From: Halodesulfovibrio sp.
GTDB taxonomy: Bacteria; Desulfobacterota; Desulfovibrionia; Desulfovibrionales; Desulfovibrionaceae
Length of the DNA stretch: 64,000 nt
Direction of reading: 5' to 3'
Assembly (NCBI RefSeq): GCF_015482765.1
Contig: NZ_JADMLB010000066.1
Location: 62,001-126,000, forward strand
How positions within the stretch are numbered: the stretch's first letter is position 1; each line of letters begins with the position of its first letter. The translations under genes were made by a program, and so were the position numbers. Positions 19,538 to 28,466 of the stretch are shown in pieces. The notes under the pieces are model-generated. The model made no database searches. It had not been told where the DNA came from and saw only the letters and a list, made by a program, of their open reading frames with translations.

Positions 19538-20188
19538 GTGAATTCTATTAATATGCATGTTGGTGAAAGCCTGAATATCCAGTTAGCTAGCACGGGACAA
19601 CGTTGCTGGGGGGAAGTAGTTGGATTCAAAAAGGATAAGTACCTCCTTGTTGAAACCGGTAAGAGTCTCAACTCACCTACTTTTTTACCAGAAGATTCTG
19701 TTACCGTACGATGCATCAGTAACGGTGACGGAGTGTTGTGCGGTTTTCGAACGACAGTCGCACGTTATTTGACGGAACCGTTTTCACAGGTGATTTTGCA
19801 TTATCCTCGAGAAATTGAGCAGATGCAGTTGCGCAATGAATCAAGGTATAACTGCTTTTGTCCGGTTACTGTACATTTTGAGGAAAAGATGCATGAGGGG
19901 ATGCTGATAAATATCTCAGAGCACGGTGGAAAAGTCTTGTTAGCAGCTTTGCCTGAGAATGGCGACACGGAGGCGGAAGAGTATCCGTTTTATGAGGATC
20001 AAAATATTTCGCTGAATATACGACCATTTGGTTCGGCATCGTCAGTTGTTGTTGATGCTGTAATTAAACGAATTATTATGCGTGAAGGCGGGATGACATT
20101 AGGATTGTTCATCGATGAGGTTGTTGATGAGCAAAATGTTTTTTCTGAATTTATAGAGCGATGTAAAAAATTTAGTGATGTAGAATAA
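19538..20188 (+). CDS. PilZ-domain cyclic-di-GMP receptor (YcgR-like)
   Basis: A 216-residue protein with an N-terminal flagellar-brake-like beta domain (residues about 1-95) and a C-terminal PilZ domain. The c-di-GMP-binding residues are visible as RNESR (RxxxR) and NISEHGG ([D/N]xSxxG). It probably couples cyclic-di-GMP to motility or surface behaviour. A GTG preceded by AGGTGG is taken as start; TTG at 19517 and ATG at 19553 are alternatives. A GGDEF and an HD-GYP protein lie elsewhere in the window. Confidence 0.82.
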   Translation: MNSINMHVGESLNIQLASTGQRCWGEVVGFKKDKYLLVETGKSLNSPTFLPEDSVTVRCISNGDGVLCGFRTTVARYLTEPFSQVILHYPREIEQMQLRNESRYNCFCPVTVHFEEKMHEGMLINISEHGGKVLLAALPENGDTEAEEYPFYEDQNISLNIRPFGSASSVVVDAVIKRIIMREGGMTLGLFIDEVVDEQNVFSEFIERCKKFSDVE

Positions 20189-20223
20189 GGGCTGTTTAGG
20201 AGCTTCTTGTCCACAATGTTTGG

Positions 20224-20262
20224 AAACCGTTTGGGATGTAATCAATCACAAACGGTTTTTTG
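20224..20262 (+). terminator. Terminator after the PilZ gene
   Basis: Perfect 10-bp stem AAACCGTTTG / CAAACGGTTT followed by T-rich sequence. Confidence 0.85.
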
Positions 20263-20286
20263 ATGATTGCAACGCTAGCGAAGTAG

Positions 20287-20431
20287 AAAAACAGAAAACC
20301 CCTTCTGGTGAGGAAGGGGTTTCGAAGAGCGTTTCATAAAGAAATTTATGATATTCGATACCTGCTAGTGGTGGTGGAGCAGTGATGCAAGCGGAAACGC
20401 ATCGCGTATCTCGATTGATTGCTCAATCAAT
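20287..20431 (-). ncRNA. Candidate small RNA, copy 1 of a two-member family
   Basis: Predicted ~145-nt leftward transcript with no open frame. From 5' to 3' it has the 18-nt palindrome, then a three-way junction closed by GAUAC/GUAUC that holds hairpins GAUGC-[GUUUCCGCUU]-GCAUC and CUGCU-[CCACCACCACU]-AGCAG. Next come an A/U hairpin (UCAUAAA-UUUC-UUUAUGA), the linker AACGCUCUUC, and a terminator with stem AAACCCCUUC/GAAGGGGUUU and loop CUCACCA before UCUGUUUUU. Copy 2 at 39540-39696 keeps the fold, loops and linker while the stem sequences change. C-rich loops suggest pairing with G-rich Shine-Dalgarno-like sites. It sits between PilZ and the FAD oxidoreductase genes, each with its own terminator. 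Not recognised as a known family. Confidence 0.75.
20414..20431. promoter_or_regulatory. 18-bp palindromic operator at +1 of small RNA copy 1
   Basis: ATTGATTG-CT-CAATCAAT, a perfect dyad starting 7 nt after the predicted -10. The identical 18-mer is at 39679-39696; variants are at 40262-40277 and 43290-43305. Its position over the start site suggests repressor control. The spacer of 6 between TTGAT and ATCAA does not fit an FNR box (4). Confidence 0.75.
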
Positions 20432-20438
20432 GAGAAAA

Positions 20439-20467
20439 AATGTAGTCCTTCATCTTAAAGCTGTCAA
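20439..20467 (-). promoter_or_regulatory. Sigma-70 promoter of small RNA copy 1
   Basis: On the minus strand: TTGACA, 17 nt, TACATT. The -35 is a perfect consensus. Confidence 0.7.
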
Positions 20468-20495
20468 TGTAAAAAAAATGAAGTTTCGAAAAAAT

Positions 20496-20524
20496 AAGCC
20501 CTTATCAAAAATGATAAGGGCTTA
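20496..20524 (-). terminator. Terminator after the FAD oxidoreductase gene
   Basis: AAGCCCTTATC / GATAAGGGCTT, followed on the minus strand by ATTTTTTCG. Confidence 0.9.
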
Positions 20525-20562
20525 AGACTATTTTTATGTTGAGATATTGTTACAAAAGATGG

Positions 20563-22128
20563 TTAAGCACTCAATTTTTCTGCAACAGCAGTTGCAACTC
20601 GTTCTCCGTCAATAGCAGCAGAAACAATGCCGCCGGCATACCCTGCACCTTCACCACAAGGATACAGTCCTTTTACAGAAGGATGTTCTAATGACTGACG
20701 ATCACGAAGCACACGTACAGGTGAGCTTGTTCGTGATTCAACAGCCATCATTTTTGCTTCGTTTGAATCAAATCCTTTGTACTTTCGACCAAAGACGGGC
20801 AGTGCTTTGGCAAGTCGGTCAGCAACGGTATGTGGCAAAAGTTCGTTAAGTGGGGCTGTATAGAGTCCTGGAACGTATGATGATTCAGGCAAAGATTCAG
20901 ACAGTTTTCCAGCGATAAAGTCGCCCACTCGTTGTGCTGGCGCCTTTTGTGAAGATCCATCTCCTGCTTCAAACATAGTTTTTTCAACAGATGCCTGAAA
21001 AGCGAGGGCTGACAGAGGATCAGAAGGATCACCACCAACGTCCTCAAGACGGATTTCAACTACAAGACCGGCATTGGCAAATGGGGCACTGCGGCTGGAC
21101 ATGCTCATGCCGTTGAGAACCAGTTCTCCCGGTGCAGTTGATGCAGGAACAACAAAGCCTCCGGGACACATGCAGAAAGAGAAGACACCGCGTTCTTCAA
21201 CTTGTGTTGTAATGCGGTAACTTGCAGCTGGAAGGTTTTTATGTCTTGGAGATTGATGGTAGAAAATTTGGTCAATAAGAGGCTGTGGATGTTCAATACG
21301 AACTCCCAGCGCGAATGGTTTTGCTTCTACTGGAACGTTATTGCGAACCAGTGTGTGGAAAATATCTCTAGCAGAGTGGCCAGTAGCCAGAATAACGGCG
21401 TCTGCTGTTATTTGTTCTCCAGAACCAAGGACGACACCTTTCAGAGTATCGTTGTCTTTAATGAGGTCGGCGACATGGGCTCCGAAGTGAACTTCGCCAC
21501 CTGCGGCAGTAATTGCCTCACGCATACTGCTTACAATTCTCGGCAGCATGTTTGAGCCAAGGTGTGGATGAGCGTCAATTCGAATATCAGGTTCTGCCCC
21601 GTTTTCAATGAACAGATCGAGAATTCGCTTAACGTTTCCACGTTTTGTGGCACGAGTATAGAGTTTACCGTCAGAATATGTTCCAGCGCCACCTTCACCA
21701 AAGCAGTAGTTCGAGTGTGGATCTACAAGTCCATCAGCTTGAATTTTCTTTAAATCGTACCGACGAGCCGTAACATCCTTGCCGCGTTCAAGGATGATAG
21801 GTTTAATTCCTTTTTCCAAGAGAGTCAGAGCAGCAAAGTATCCGGCAGGGCCAGCTCCTACGATAGCGACACGTTTTCCGGTGAGTTTAGCCGGACAAAA
21901 AATAGAATGGCTCGGTTTCTGAGGACGCTCGCCAAGTTGAACCTGACAGACAAATTGAGGACGGCGGGAGCGTGCGTCAATGGAACGACGAACTACGCTG
22001 GAGTGGATTTCTGGAGAGTCCGAAAAACCTGCTTTTCGTAACGCCGTTTTGCGTATGACTTTTTCATTGGTGATATCGCGCGGGTCAATTTTGACCTCGA
22101 CAATTTTTGTTTCAGTAACTGATGCCAT
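20563..22128 (-). CDS. Uncharacterised FAD-dependent dehydrogenase (COG2509 type)
   Basis: A 521-residue flavoprotein. After an RNA-binding-like N-terminal region (residues 1-80) it has the dinucleotide-binding motif VAIVGAGPAGYFAALTLLEKG, then FGEGGAGTYSDGKLYTR and the C-terminal LYPCGEGAGYAGGIVSAAIDG. These are typical of the conserved bacterial family annotated only as FAD-dependent dehydrogenase. The physiological substrate is not known. Single gene with AAGAG before the ATG and a strong terminator after. Confidence 0.85.
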   Translation of the reverse strand: MASVTETKIVEVKIDPRDITNEKVIRKTALRKAGFSDSPEIHSSVVRRSIDARSRRPQFVCQVQLGERPQKPSHSIFCPAKLTGKRVAIVGAGPAGYFAALTLLEKGIKPIILERGKDVTARRYDLKKIQADGLVDPHSNYCFGEGGAGTYSDGKLYTRATKRGNVKRILDLFIENGAEPDIRIDAHPHLGSNMLPRIVSSMREAITAAGGEVHFGAHVADLIKDNDTLKGVVLGSGEQITADAVILATGHSARDIFHTLVRNNVPVEAKPFALGVRIEHPQPLIDQIFYHQSPRHKNLPAASYRITTQVEERGVFSFCMCPGGFVVPASTAPGELVLNGMSMSSRSAPFANAGLVVEIRLEDVGGDPSDPLSALAFQASVEKTMFEAGDGSSQKAPAQRVGDFIAGKLSESLPESSYVPGLYTAPLNELLPHTVADRLAKALPVFGRKYKGFDSNEAKMMAVESRTSSPVRVLRDRQSLEHPSVKGLYPCGEGAGYAGGIVSAAIDGERVATAVAEKLSA

Positions 22129-22358
22129 TGTATGCTCTTTCTATGAATAATAATGATGCGGCGTGCCGCTGCGAAAACGCTGTTTTCTATATAACCATAT
22201 CTGCTGATTCGTCAAAAAGGAAACGTTCTGTTTGACTTGTTACTTGTAGTTTACTGTTAATAAAGGTTTTTTAGAGGTACTGTTTTTTCTGTGCAATCAT
22301 GAATGTGCATACCTCTTCAAAAATGATGTGCATTTTCACAATGCTACACAAGTAACAG

Positions 22359-23444
22359 CTAATATTGCCTTATAAGAAAAACAGAGTTCTTGTATTGTTC
22401 ATAAATTTCTTGCGGAGAAAATGTTTCTTTTACTGTTGGTGCTGGAGTGATGCCGACTTGAGCAAAAAGAAGGGCAAGGCAGTTGGTTTTTTTAATATAG
22501 CCGATGCCTTCAGTCTGTTTTGAAACTAATTTTGAACTGACAATTCCTATTGCTGAACCGTGGGAGTTGAATACAGGACCACCACTGTTTCCGCCATTAA
22601 TCGCGGCATCAAGTTGATATTCTGTGATGTTGTTTCTAAATCCAAGTAAAGAACTGATGGACCCAGAAGTCATTTTTAAAGAGTTGCCCAACCTCTCGCC
22701 CTTTGGAAAGCCGAGAACGCTTACCTCTTCACCAACTTTGCTGTATTTACCCAGCATTACAGGAATAGGATGATATTTTTCGGGAAGCGGAGCAATTTTA
22801 AGGATTGCCAAATCATTTGTTTTATCAGTGAGAACTACGGTGGCGTCTTGTGTTGTGCCATCGGCCAGTACAACCTGAAGAGTTCGACGTTTTCCGACTA
22901 CATGTTCGCATGTGACAAGGTAACCTTTCGAGTCTACAAGCCAGCATGTTCCTGTGGAACGAACAGATTTTTCACTGTGTTTGCTTACTTCAAAGTTACA
23001 AATGACTTTTGTAGGTATCTCATCTTGATCGATGTACTCTTGAACATGCTTAGCAAAGATTGAAGTAATGTAGGCAGGAACTAGGGTTTGGTTTATTCCA
23101 TCGCCCTCGGTCAACACGTCAAAAACAAATCCGGAGACGTGTTCTTGTTTTTGGGATGAAATTTTTACTGGGGTGATAACTGACCGTGCTCCGCCAAGAG
23201 AGTTTGAGTAGGTTTTTGCAATAAGTTTATTGGAAATTGAAATGCGGACATTTCCGAATGTTTCTTGGGCAGCAGTAAAACCTATTGCCAGAGCTTCGTC
23301 TTTTTCAACATCCAAAACACGTATGCAGTCGCTACCTTCATACGTGTCGGTACCAGAGATATATTTATGACTCGAGCAGCCGTTAAGAGTGAGTAACAGT
23401 AAAATAGTCATTGAAAAAAAGAAGAACGAAAGTCGAGTCGGCAT
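22359..23444 (-). CDS. Trypsin-like serine protease lipoprotein
   Basis: A 361-residue protein with a lipobox (LTLNGC, residues 18-23), so probably anchored in a membrane facing the periplasm. The C-terminal half is a chymotrypsin-fold protease: His in YLVTCEHVV, Asp in TNDLAILKI and Ser in INGGNSGGPVF form the triad. It resembles HtrA/Do proteases but no PDZ domain follows. The N-terminal ~150 residues are not recognised. Monocistronic; CGGAG precedes the start. Confidence 0.82.
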   Translation of the reverse strand: MPTRLSFFFFSMTILLLLTLNGCSSHKYISGTDTYEGSDCIRVLDVEKDEALAIGFTAAQETFGNVRISISNKLIAKTYSNSLGGARSVITPVKISSQKQEHVSGFVFDVLTEGDGINQTLVPAYITSIFAKHVQEYIDQDEIPTKVICNFEVSKHSEKSVRSTGTCWLVDSKGYLVTCEHVVGKRRTLQVVLADGTTQDATVVLTDKTNDLAILKIAPLPEKYHPIPVMLGKYSKVGEEVSVLGFPKGERLGNSLKMTSGSISSLLGFRNNITEYQLDAAINGGNSGGPVFNSHGSAIGIVSSKLVSKQTEGIGYIKKTNCLALLFAQVGITPAPTVKETFSPQEIYEQYKNSVFLIRQY

Positions 23445-23560
23445 AGTGTGTCTCCGTTGATACTACTGAAACAATACGATGTGTAGAGAATCTGTCTCGT
23501 TTGCATCTCACCAAAATAATGGATAATTTCGTATAGTAAAATGTTGCGAAAGTCGAAAGA

Positions 23561-23586
23561 AAAGCTCCGCATACTATGCGGAGCTT
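23561..23586 (-). terminator. Terminator after the sigma-54 activator gene
   Basis: AAAGCTCCGCAT / ATGCGGAGCTTT with TTCTTTC following on the minus strand. Confidence 0.85.
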
Positions 23587-23626
23587 TCTGTATCGAAGGT
23601 CGAACTATTTTACTCTATATATAATG

Positions 23627-25366
23627 TTACGAAAGATCGTGGCTCACTTCAACCAGCCCGATTCTGTAACGTTGTGCTTTTCGAACAATTGTAGATTGGC
23701 TTGTGCCCAGCAACTTAGCAGCCTTGTATGTGCTTTTTCCTTCAATCAAGGCTTGCTTGATGAGTTTGCGTTCAAGGTTTTCCACTTCATCTTTCATGTT
23801 AATGTGTGTGGCACTGGAAATTATAGCGCTTCCGTCTTCACTGCCGGAAAGGAAGTGAGGAGGAAGGTAGTCTGGAGTAATTAAATCCTGATCGCTCATA
23901 GCAACAAGGTAGTCAACTGCTGCTCGTAATTCACGAACGTTACCCGGCCAACTGTTTTGTGAAAGAATTGAGAGCAGGTCTGGCGAGAGTGTTTTTCGTA
24001 AGTTGTATTTCAGATTCGCTGTGGTGAGGAAGTGTTGAACAAGGAGTGGAATATCTTCAGCACGCTCGCGAAGTGGAGGAATAGAAACAATAAGAACTCG
24101 CAAACGATAGTAGAGGTCTTCACGGAATTTACCGGAAGCAAGAAGCTGGTCGAAAGATTTGTTTGTTGCGGCAATGATACGCACATTTGGTTTTAGCTGC
24201 GATGTCCCCCCGACTTTTCGGTATCCATCCCCATCAAGAACGTGCAGAAGTTTTACCTGCATGAGCAATGGAAGCTCGGCAACCTCATCTAGAAAGAGGG
24301 TTCCGCCATCAGCAAGCTCGAACATACCTGCTTTGCCTTTGTCTGATGCACCGGAAAATGCCCCCGGTTCATAACCGAATAATTCAGCTTCAAGAAGTTC
24401 GCTAGGAATCGCACCGCAGTTGATGGAGATAAACGGACCTTCACCTCGACCGCTCTGTTTATGAATGGTGCCGGCGGTGAGTGTTTTACCTGTACCGGTC
24501 TCACCTAACAGTAAAACAGGGGCATCCACTTGAGCAGCTCGTTGGATGTCCTGTGAAAGTTGCAGCATAGCAGGGCTGTTTCCAAGCACACCTTCTGCCT
24601 GTCCTTTTTCCAGTGTCTTTAATTTGTCTTTATATACCTGAGCTTCCAACTCATACTTACTAAGTTTTGTCTGTAATGTTTTCAATTCACTGATATCACG
24701 AATACACGCAATGGCTCGCCATGCTTCACCATTGGCATCAAAGATAGGTGTACTTGTGTTCAGACAACGTACGCCGTTGCTGTAGTCATCAAACATTGTT
24801 ACAGAGTGTCCTGCTTCAAGAGCTCGCAGCGTTACACATGTTGTTGTGTAGCCCATTTCAACCGCTTCTGAAACGTGTTTCCCAATTACTCCCTCAGCTT
24901 TAATACCGGCAATACGCTCCATAGCCTTGTTAACACGCTGAGTTATGCCGTCTCCATCAATTACCCATATACCATCGTGCATGGATTCAAAAAGAACATC
25001 GAGTTCTTCTTTATGGAGTGCGGCGTTTTGAAAGCTTTCATCATTAATACTGTAGACCGTTACTGACCTGAACTCTGTAGCTTCGTTGATCCAGTGCCAG
25101 GTGACACAGTAACTAACACTTTGAATTTTCACAAAAACAGTAGCCCCTTCGGGCATGTTTTGAAGTTGTAAGGCATCAGCAGGAAGAGCATATTCCTGAA
25201 TGTGATGCAAGAATGACTTAGGGCTGTCCGCTTGTGAAAAAATGGGGAAAAGTGTGCAGAGGTTGTTGGTATAGTCCTCTATAACCCACTCTTTTCCTTT
25301 ACAAAGTACGGTTGAGAAAAAATTCTCATTTGCGGAATCTGATGTTATAGTTCGATTAGTTGGCAT
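23627..25366 (-). CDS. Sigma-54-dependent activator with PAS domain (probable taurine-cluster regulator)
   Basis: A 579-residue enhancer-binding protein. An unassigned N-terminal sensor region (about 1-120) is followed by a PAS domain (FESMHDGIWVIDGDGITQRV...), an AAA+ domain with GETGTGKT (Walker A), GAFSGAS (the sigma-54 contact loop, usually GAFTGA) and GGTLFLDEV (Walker B), and a Fis-type helix-turn-helix (AAKLLGTSQSTIVRKAQRY). It is divergent from the taurine operon, whose promoter is a near-perfect -24/-12 site. Start chosen at MPTNRT because AAGGA lies just before it; the ATG 27 nt upstream has no ribosome site. Confidence 0.92.
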   Translation of the reverse strand: MPTNRTITSDSANENFFSTVLCKGKEWVIEDYTNNLCTLFPIFSQADSPKSFLHHIQEYALPADALQLQNMPEGATVFVKIQSVSYCVTWHWINEATEFRSVTVYSINDESFQNAALHKEELDVLFESMHDGIWVIDGDGITQRVNKAMERIAGIKAEGVIGKHVSEAVEMGYTTTCVTLRALEAGHSVTMFDDYSNGVRCLNTSTPIFDANGEAWRAIACIRDISELKTLQTKLSKYELEAQVYKDKLKTLEKGQAEGVLGNSPAMLQLSQDIQRAAQVDAPVLLLGETGTGKTLTAGTIHKQSGRGEGPFISINCGAIPSELLEAELFGYEPGAFSGASDKGKAGMFELADGGTLFLDEVAELPLLMQVKLLHVLDGDGYRKVGGTSQLKPNVRIIAATNKSFDQLLASGKFREDLYYRLRVLIVSIPPLRERAEDIPLLVQHFLTTANLKYNLRKTLSPDLLSILSQNSWPGNVRELRAAVDYLVAMSDQDLITPDYLPPHFLSGSEDGSAIISSATHINMKDEVENLERKLIKQALIEGKSTYKAAKLLGTSQSTIVRKAQRYRIGLVEVSHDLS

Positions 25367-25451
25367 AGCTTCCTTCGCTTGATGATAATTCATTTCTGAA
25401 TCGTTTTTTCAGAAAATCTACACTTCTCATTAAGTTTTTTTTAAAAGCAAT

Positions 25452-25466
25452 GCAAGAATGACTTGC
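25452..25466. promoter_or_regulatory. Candidate activator-binding dyad
   Basis: GCAAG-AATGA-CTTGC, a perfect short inverted repeat about 73 bp upstream of the -24 box, at a usual distance for a sigma-54 enhancer. Confidence 0.45.
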
Positions 25467-25538
25467 TCGTTAGTTTGGATTCATTGGGCGAACAATAAAA
25501 ACCCTTATAAAGCATGAGGTTGCGTAAAATGTGATAAT

Positions 25539-25553
25539 TGGCACAAGGCTTGC
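25539..25553 (+). promoter_or_regulatory. Sigma-54 promoter of the taurine operon
   Basis: TGGCAC-AAGGC-TTGC with T following: matches the -24/-12 consensus throughout, with the correct GG-to-GC spacing. Transcription should start near 25565, leaving a leader of about 135 nt before the permease ATG. Confidence 0.9.
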
Positions 25554-25592
25554 TGTTAGATTGGTGTTGCAAAGCAGTAGAATGAACTTCGT

Positions 25593-25608
25593 GGGACAGG
25601 TTACATAC
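25593..25608. repeat. 16-bp element shared in inverted form with the second permease leader
   Basis: GGGACAGGTTACATAC lies in the predicted leader of the first permease; its exact reverse complement GTATGTAACCTGTCCC is at 44087-44102 before the paralogous permease. Confidence 0.6.
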
Positions 25609-25699
25609 TACTCATTGGTTTGGCGTTTTTATTGACGCTAAAAAAACGAGATTACTGCGACTATTATGTCGCGAAAGGTTTTGGAGGGCATTTAGCTTT

Positions 25700-27145
25700 A
25701 TGGCTGAGACACAGACTACGTTAAAAAAGACGATTAAGCCTAGTCAGGCTTGGGCGTTAGCGCTTGGCGCTATTTTGGGATGGGGCGCATTTGTATTGCC
25801 TGCACTGCGATTTCTGCCAACCGCGGGACCACTTGCTGCTTGCATAGGTTTCGCACTCGGTGGATGTATGCTTCTTTTTGTTGCCATGAGTTATGGTGAC
25901 ATGATTGGCAAATACCCAGTTGCTGGTGGCGAATTTGTATTTGCATATGTTGGATTCGGCCCGACAGCCGCATTTATCTGTGGTTGGGCATTAGCGCTCG
26001 GTTATATTTGTATTATTGCACTTAACGCGTCAGCGCTTGCGCTGCTCTTTAGATTCCTCTTACCAGGGGTATTTGAAGTAGGTTATCTGTACACAATCGT
26101 TGGTTGGAAAGTGTACGCCGGTGAATTGGCAATGCTTATTGCTATTCTCGTTGGCTGTGGCTGGATCAACTACCGTGGTGCGGATCTTGTTGGTAAAATT
26201 CAGGTTTTCCTCGCGATTGCACTTGTAGGCGGTGTGTTTGCACTGTTCGCAGGTACAACAATGTACGAGACTTCCTCACTTTCCAACTTGTTCCCGCTGT
26301 ATGCAGAACACCGCAGTCCTTTGGCATCTATCATGGCTATCGTAGCAATTGCCCCTTGGCTCTACGTTGGTTTTGATACCATTCCACAGGCTGCTGAAGA
26401 ATTTGATTTTCCGCATGAGATGGCAACAAAGCTTATGATTACCGCGATTATGTGTGGTGTTGTTCTCTACGCAATGGTTACTCTCGCAGTCGCCGGTCTC
26501 ATGCCTTATAAAGAACTTTTGGCAATGGATGTACCTTGGGCTACTGGCCACGTTGCTCACCTGTCATTGGGCAGAGCAGGTAGTGTGATTCTCGCAATCG
26601 CAGTGTCAGCAGCTATCTTCACAGGAATTAACGGTTTCTTCATCGCATCTTCCCGTCTGCTTTTCAGCATCGGTCGCGCAAGAATCCTTCCTTCCTGGTT
26701 CGGTGATATTCATCCAAAATACGGTACCCCGCACAAGTCAATTGTGTTTGTAACCCTGCTTACCATTATCGCACCGTTCTTCGGTCGTGAGGTACTGAAC
26801 TGGGTAGTAGATATGTCTGCTGTTGGTACTGTTATTGGTTACCTCTTTACTTGCATGGCTGCATACAAAGTTGCTGTAGCGTTCCGCAGTGAAGAGAAAA
26901 CCTCTAAAAAGATTATATTTGCGGCGATCGGCTCAGTGAGCTCCGTAATTTGTATCCTTCTTCTTACCGTTCCTGGTTCCCCTGGTTCCATCGGTACAGA
27001 ATCTTGGATCGCTTTAGTTCTCTGGACTTTGCTCGGCGCGTTTTTCTACAAATTGAAAATGGGTGAATTCAAAGGCCTTGATCTTAAGACTCAGCGTTCA
27101 CTGATGATGGGCGGCATTGACCTCCCAGTCTTCTTCAAAAAATAG
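25700..27145 (+). CDS. APC-superfamily amino-acid permease (first copy)
   Basis: A 481-residue polytopic protein with about 12 membrane helices and the APC pattern: QAWALALGAILGWGAFVLPALRF near the start and IAPWLYVGFDTIPQAAEEF in the middle. As first gene of the taurine operon it is the likely importer of taurine or of a related amino acid such as alanine; this is inference from position. A paralogue at 44196-45656 is close to identical over long stretches (for example ILGWGAFVLPALRFLP and FEVGYLYTIVGWKVYAGEL). Confidence 0.88.
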   Translation: MAETQTTLKKTIKPSQAWALALGAILGWGAFVLPALRFLPTAGPLAACIGFALGGCMLLFVAMSYGDMIGKYPVAGGEFVFAYVGFGPTAAFICGWALALGYICIIALNASALALLFRFLLPGVFEVGYLYTIVGWKVYAGELAMLIAILVGCGWINYRGADLVGKIQVFLAIALVGGVFALFAGTTMYETSSLSNLFPLYAEHRSPLASIMAIVAIAPWLYVGFDTIPQAAEEFDFPHEMATKLMITAIMCGVVLYAMVTLAVAGLMPYKELLAMDVPWATGHVAHLSLGRAGSVILAIAVSAAIFTGINGFFIASSRLLFSIGRARILPSWFGDIHPKYGTPHKSIVFVTLLTIIAPFFGREVLNWVVDMSAVGTVIGYLFTCMAAYKVAVAFRSEEKTSKKIIFAAIGSVSSVICILLLTVPGSPGSIGTESWIALVLWTLLGAFFYKLKMGEFKGLDLKTQRSLMMGGIDLPVFFKK

Positions 27146-27193
27146 AAGAAGCTTAATTTTAAGGTACTAAACAAATAAAAAGGATAGAAAGTG

Positions 27194-28345
27194 ATGCATC
27201 ACACATTCCATTCAGTAAGCAAAACTGTACACGGCGTAGGTTCTATTGCACAGGCTGGCGAAGAAGTTAAAAACCTCGGTGGCGAGCGTGCAATTATCGT
27301 AACTGACCCGGGTCTTGCTTCTCTCGGCTTGCACAAGCCAGTAGAAGAGGCTCTTAAGTCTGCAAACGTTGAGTTCGTTCTCTACGCAAAAGCAGAGCTC
27401 GAGCCAAATGCTGACTCTATCCAGGATTGCGCCAACGCAGCAACCGAATTCAAAGCTGACGTAATCATCGGCTTCGGTGGCGGTAGTGCACTCGATACTG
27501 CAAAAGCAGCTTCTGTTCTTGCAGCACATGAAGGTCCTATCTCCAAGTACTTCGGCGTAAACGTTGTTCCTGGTCCATGTATGCCAATGATCGCAGTTCC
27601 AACAACTGCGGGTACTGGTTCTGAAATGACTTCCATTTCTGTACTGACCAACAACGAAACTGGTGCGAAAATGGGTGTTGTAAGTGATTACCTGTACGCT
27701 GATGCTGTAATCCTCGATCCAGCAATCACTACCGGTCTTCCAGCTCACGTTACCGCAATGACTGGTGTAGACGCATTTGTTCACGCTATGGAATCTTTCG
27801 TAGGTCTGCGTGCTACTCCATTTACCGATGCTCAGAACCTTGCAGCAATGAAACTTATCGCTGCAAACATTCGTAAAGCATACACAAACGGTTCTAACCT
27901 CGAAGCACGTGAAGCAATGCTTTACGGTTCCGCTCTCGCAGGTCTCGGCTTCGGTAACACTCAGAACGGTGTTATCCACGCAGTAGGTACTTCTGTTCCT
28001 GCAAAATACAAACTCCCTCACGGCCTCCTGATGGCATGTTTCGCTCCTGTAGGTATTAGCTTTAACTACATGGCTAACCCAGAGAAATATGCAATCGTAG
28101 CAGACATCCTGAACGGCGAAGACACTTGTGGTCCTGTTCTGGAACGTGCTGAAGGTTGTGCAGATGCATTCATCGCAATGCTCGAAGACCTCGACATTAA
28201 AGTTGGTCTCGCTCCTTACGGTGTGCAGGAATCTGATCTCGAAGGCATCGCAACTCGTGCAATGGCAGCGAAACGTCTCATGGACAACAACCCGCGTCAG
28301 TGTACTGAGAAGCAGCTTCTCGACCACTTGCAGAAAACATTTTAG
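27194..28345 (+). CDS. sarD: Iron-containing alcohol dehydrogenase, probable sulfoacetaldehyde reductase
   Basis: A 383-residue group III (iron-dependent) alcohol dehydrogenase. NAD-binding GFGGGSALDTAKA and the metal-binding residues are visible: Asp in LYADAVILDP, and His in TGVDAFVHAMES, GVIHAVGTS and LPHGLLMA. In Bilophila wadsworthia the enzyme encoded with Tpa and Ald reduces sulfoacetaldehyde to isethionate with NADH, and the same gene set here supports that role. ATG at 27194 is favoured over the adjacent GTG at 27191. Codon use is strongly biased, as in highly expressed genes. Confidence 0.82.
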   Translation: MHHTFHSVSKTVHGVGSIAQAGEEVKNLGGERAIIVTDPGLASLGLHKPVEEALKSANVEFVLYAKAELEPNADSIQDCANAATEFKADVIIGFGGGSALDTAKAASVLAAHEGPISKYFGVNVVPGPCMPMIAVPTTAGTGSEMTSISVLTNNETGAKMGVVSDYLYADAVILDPAITTGLPAHVTAMTGVDAFVHAMESFVGLRATPFTDAQNLAAMKLIAANIRKAYTNGSNLEAREAMLYGSALAGLGFGNTQNGVIHAVGTSVPAKYKLPHGLLMACFAPVGISFNYMANPEKYAIVADILNGEDTCGPVLERAEGCADAFIAMLEDLDIKVGLAPYGVQESDLEGIATRAMAAKRLMDNNPRQCTEKQLLDHLQKTF

Positions 28346-28350
28346 CGCAT

Positions 28351-28409
28351 AGGGGTCCCCTTAGCAGCGCCGGAGCCGTTATCACCGTCGCGACTAAGGG
28401 GTTCCCCCT
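28351..28409 (+). other. Strong intercistronic hairpin between sarD and tpa
   Basis: AGGGG-T-CCCCTTAG pairs with CTAAGGGG-TT-CCCCT around a 30-nt loop. No T-run follows, so it may act in RNA processing or stability and not as a full terminator. Confidence 0.55.
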
Positions 28410-28466
28410 CCTAAAGTGTCTTGATATTTTGTTTAATTATCTTTGATATAGTAGAAGGGTAAAAAA

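Noticed and set aside
20414-20431. Reading the TTGAT...ATCAA palindrome as an FNR/CRP-type site
   Set aside because: The spacer between TTGAT and ATCAA is 6 nt, not 4, and symmetry extends through the centre.
27212-28327. Long antisense open frame opposite sarD
   Set aside because: It mirrors a well-supported gene with strong codon bias; the translation is Cys/Ser-rich, without domains or ribosome site.
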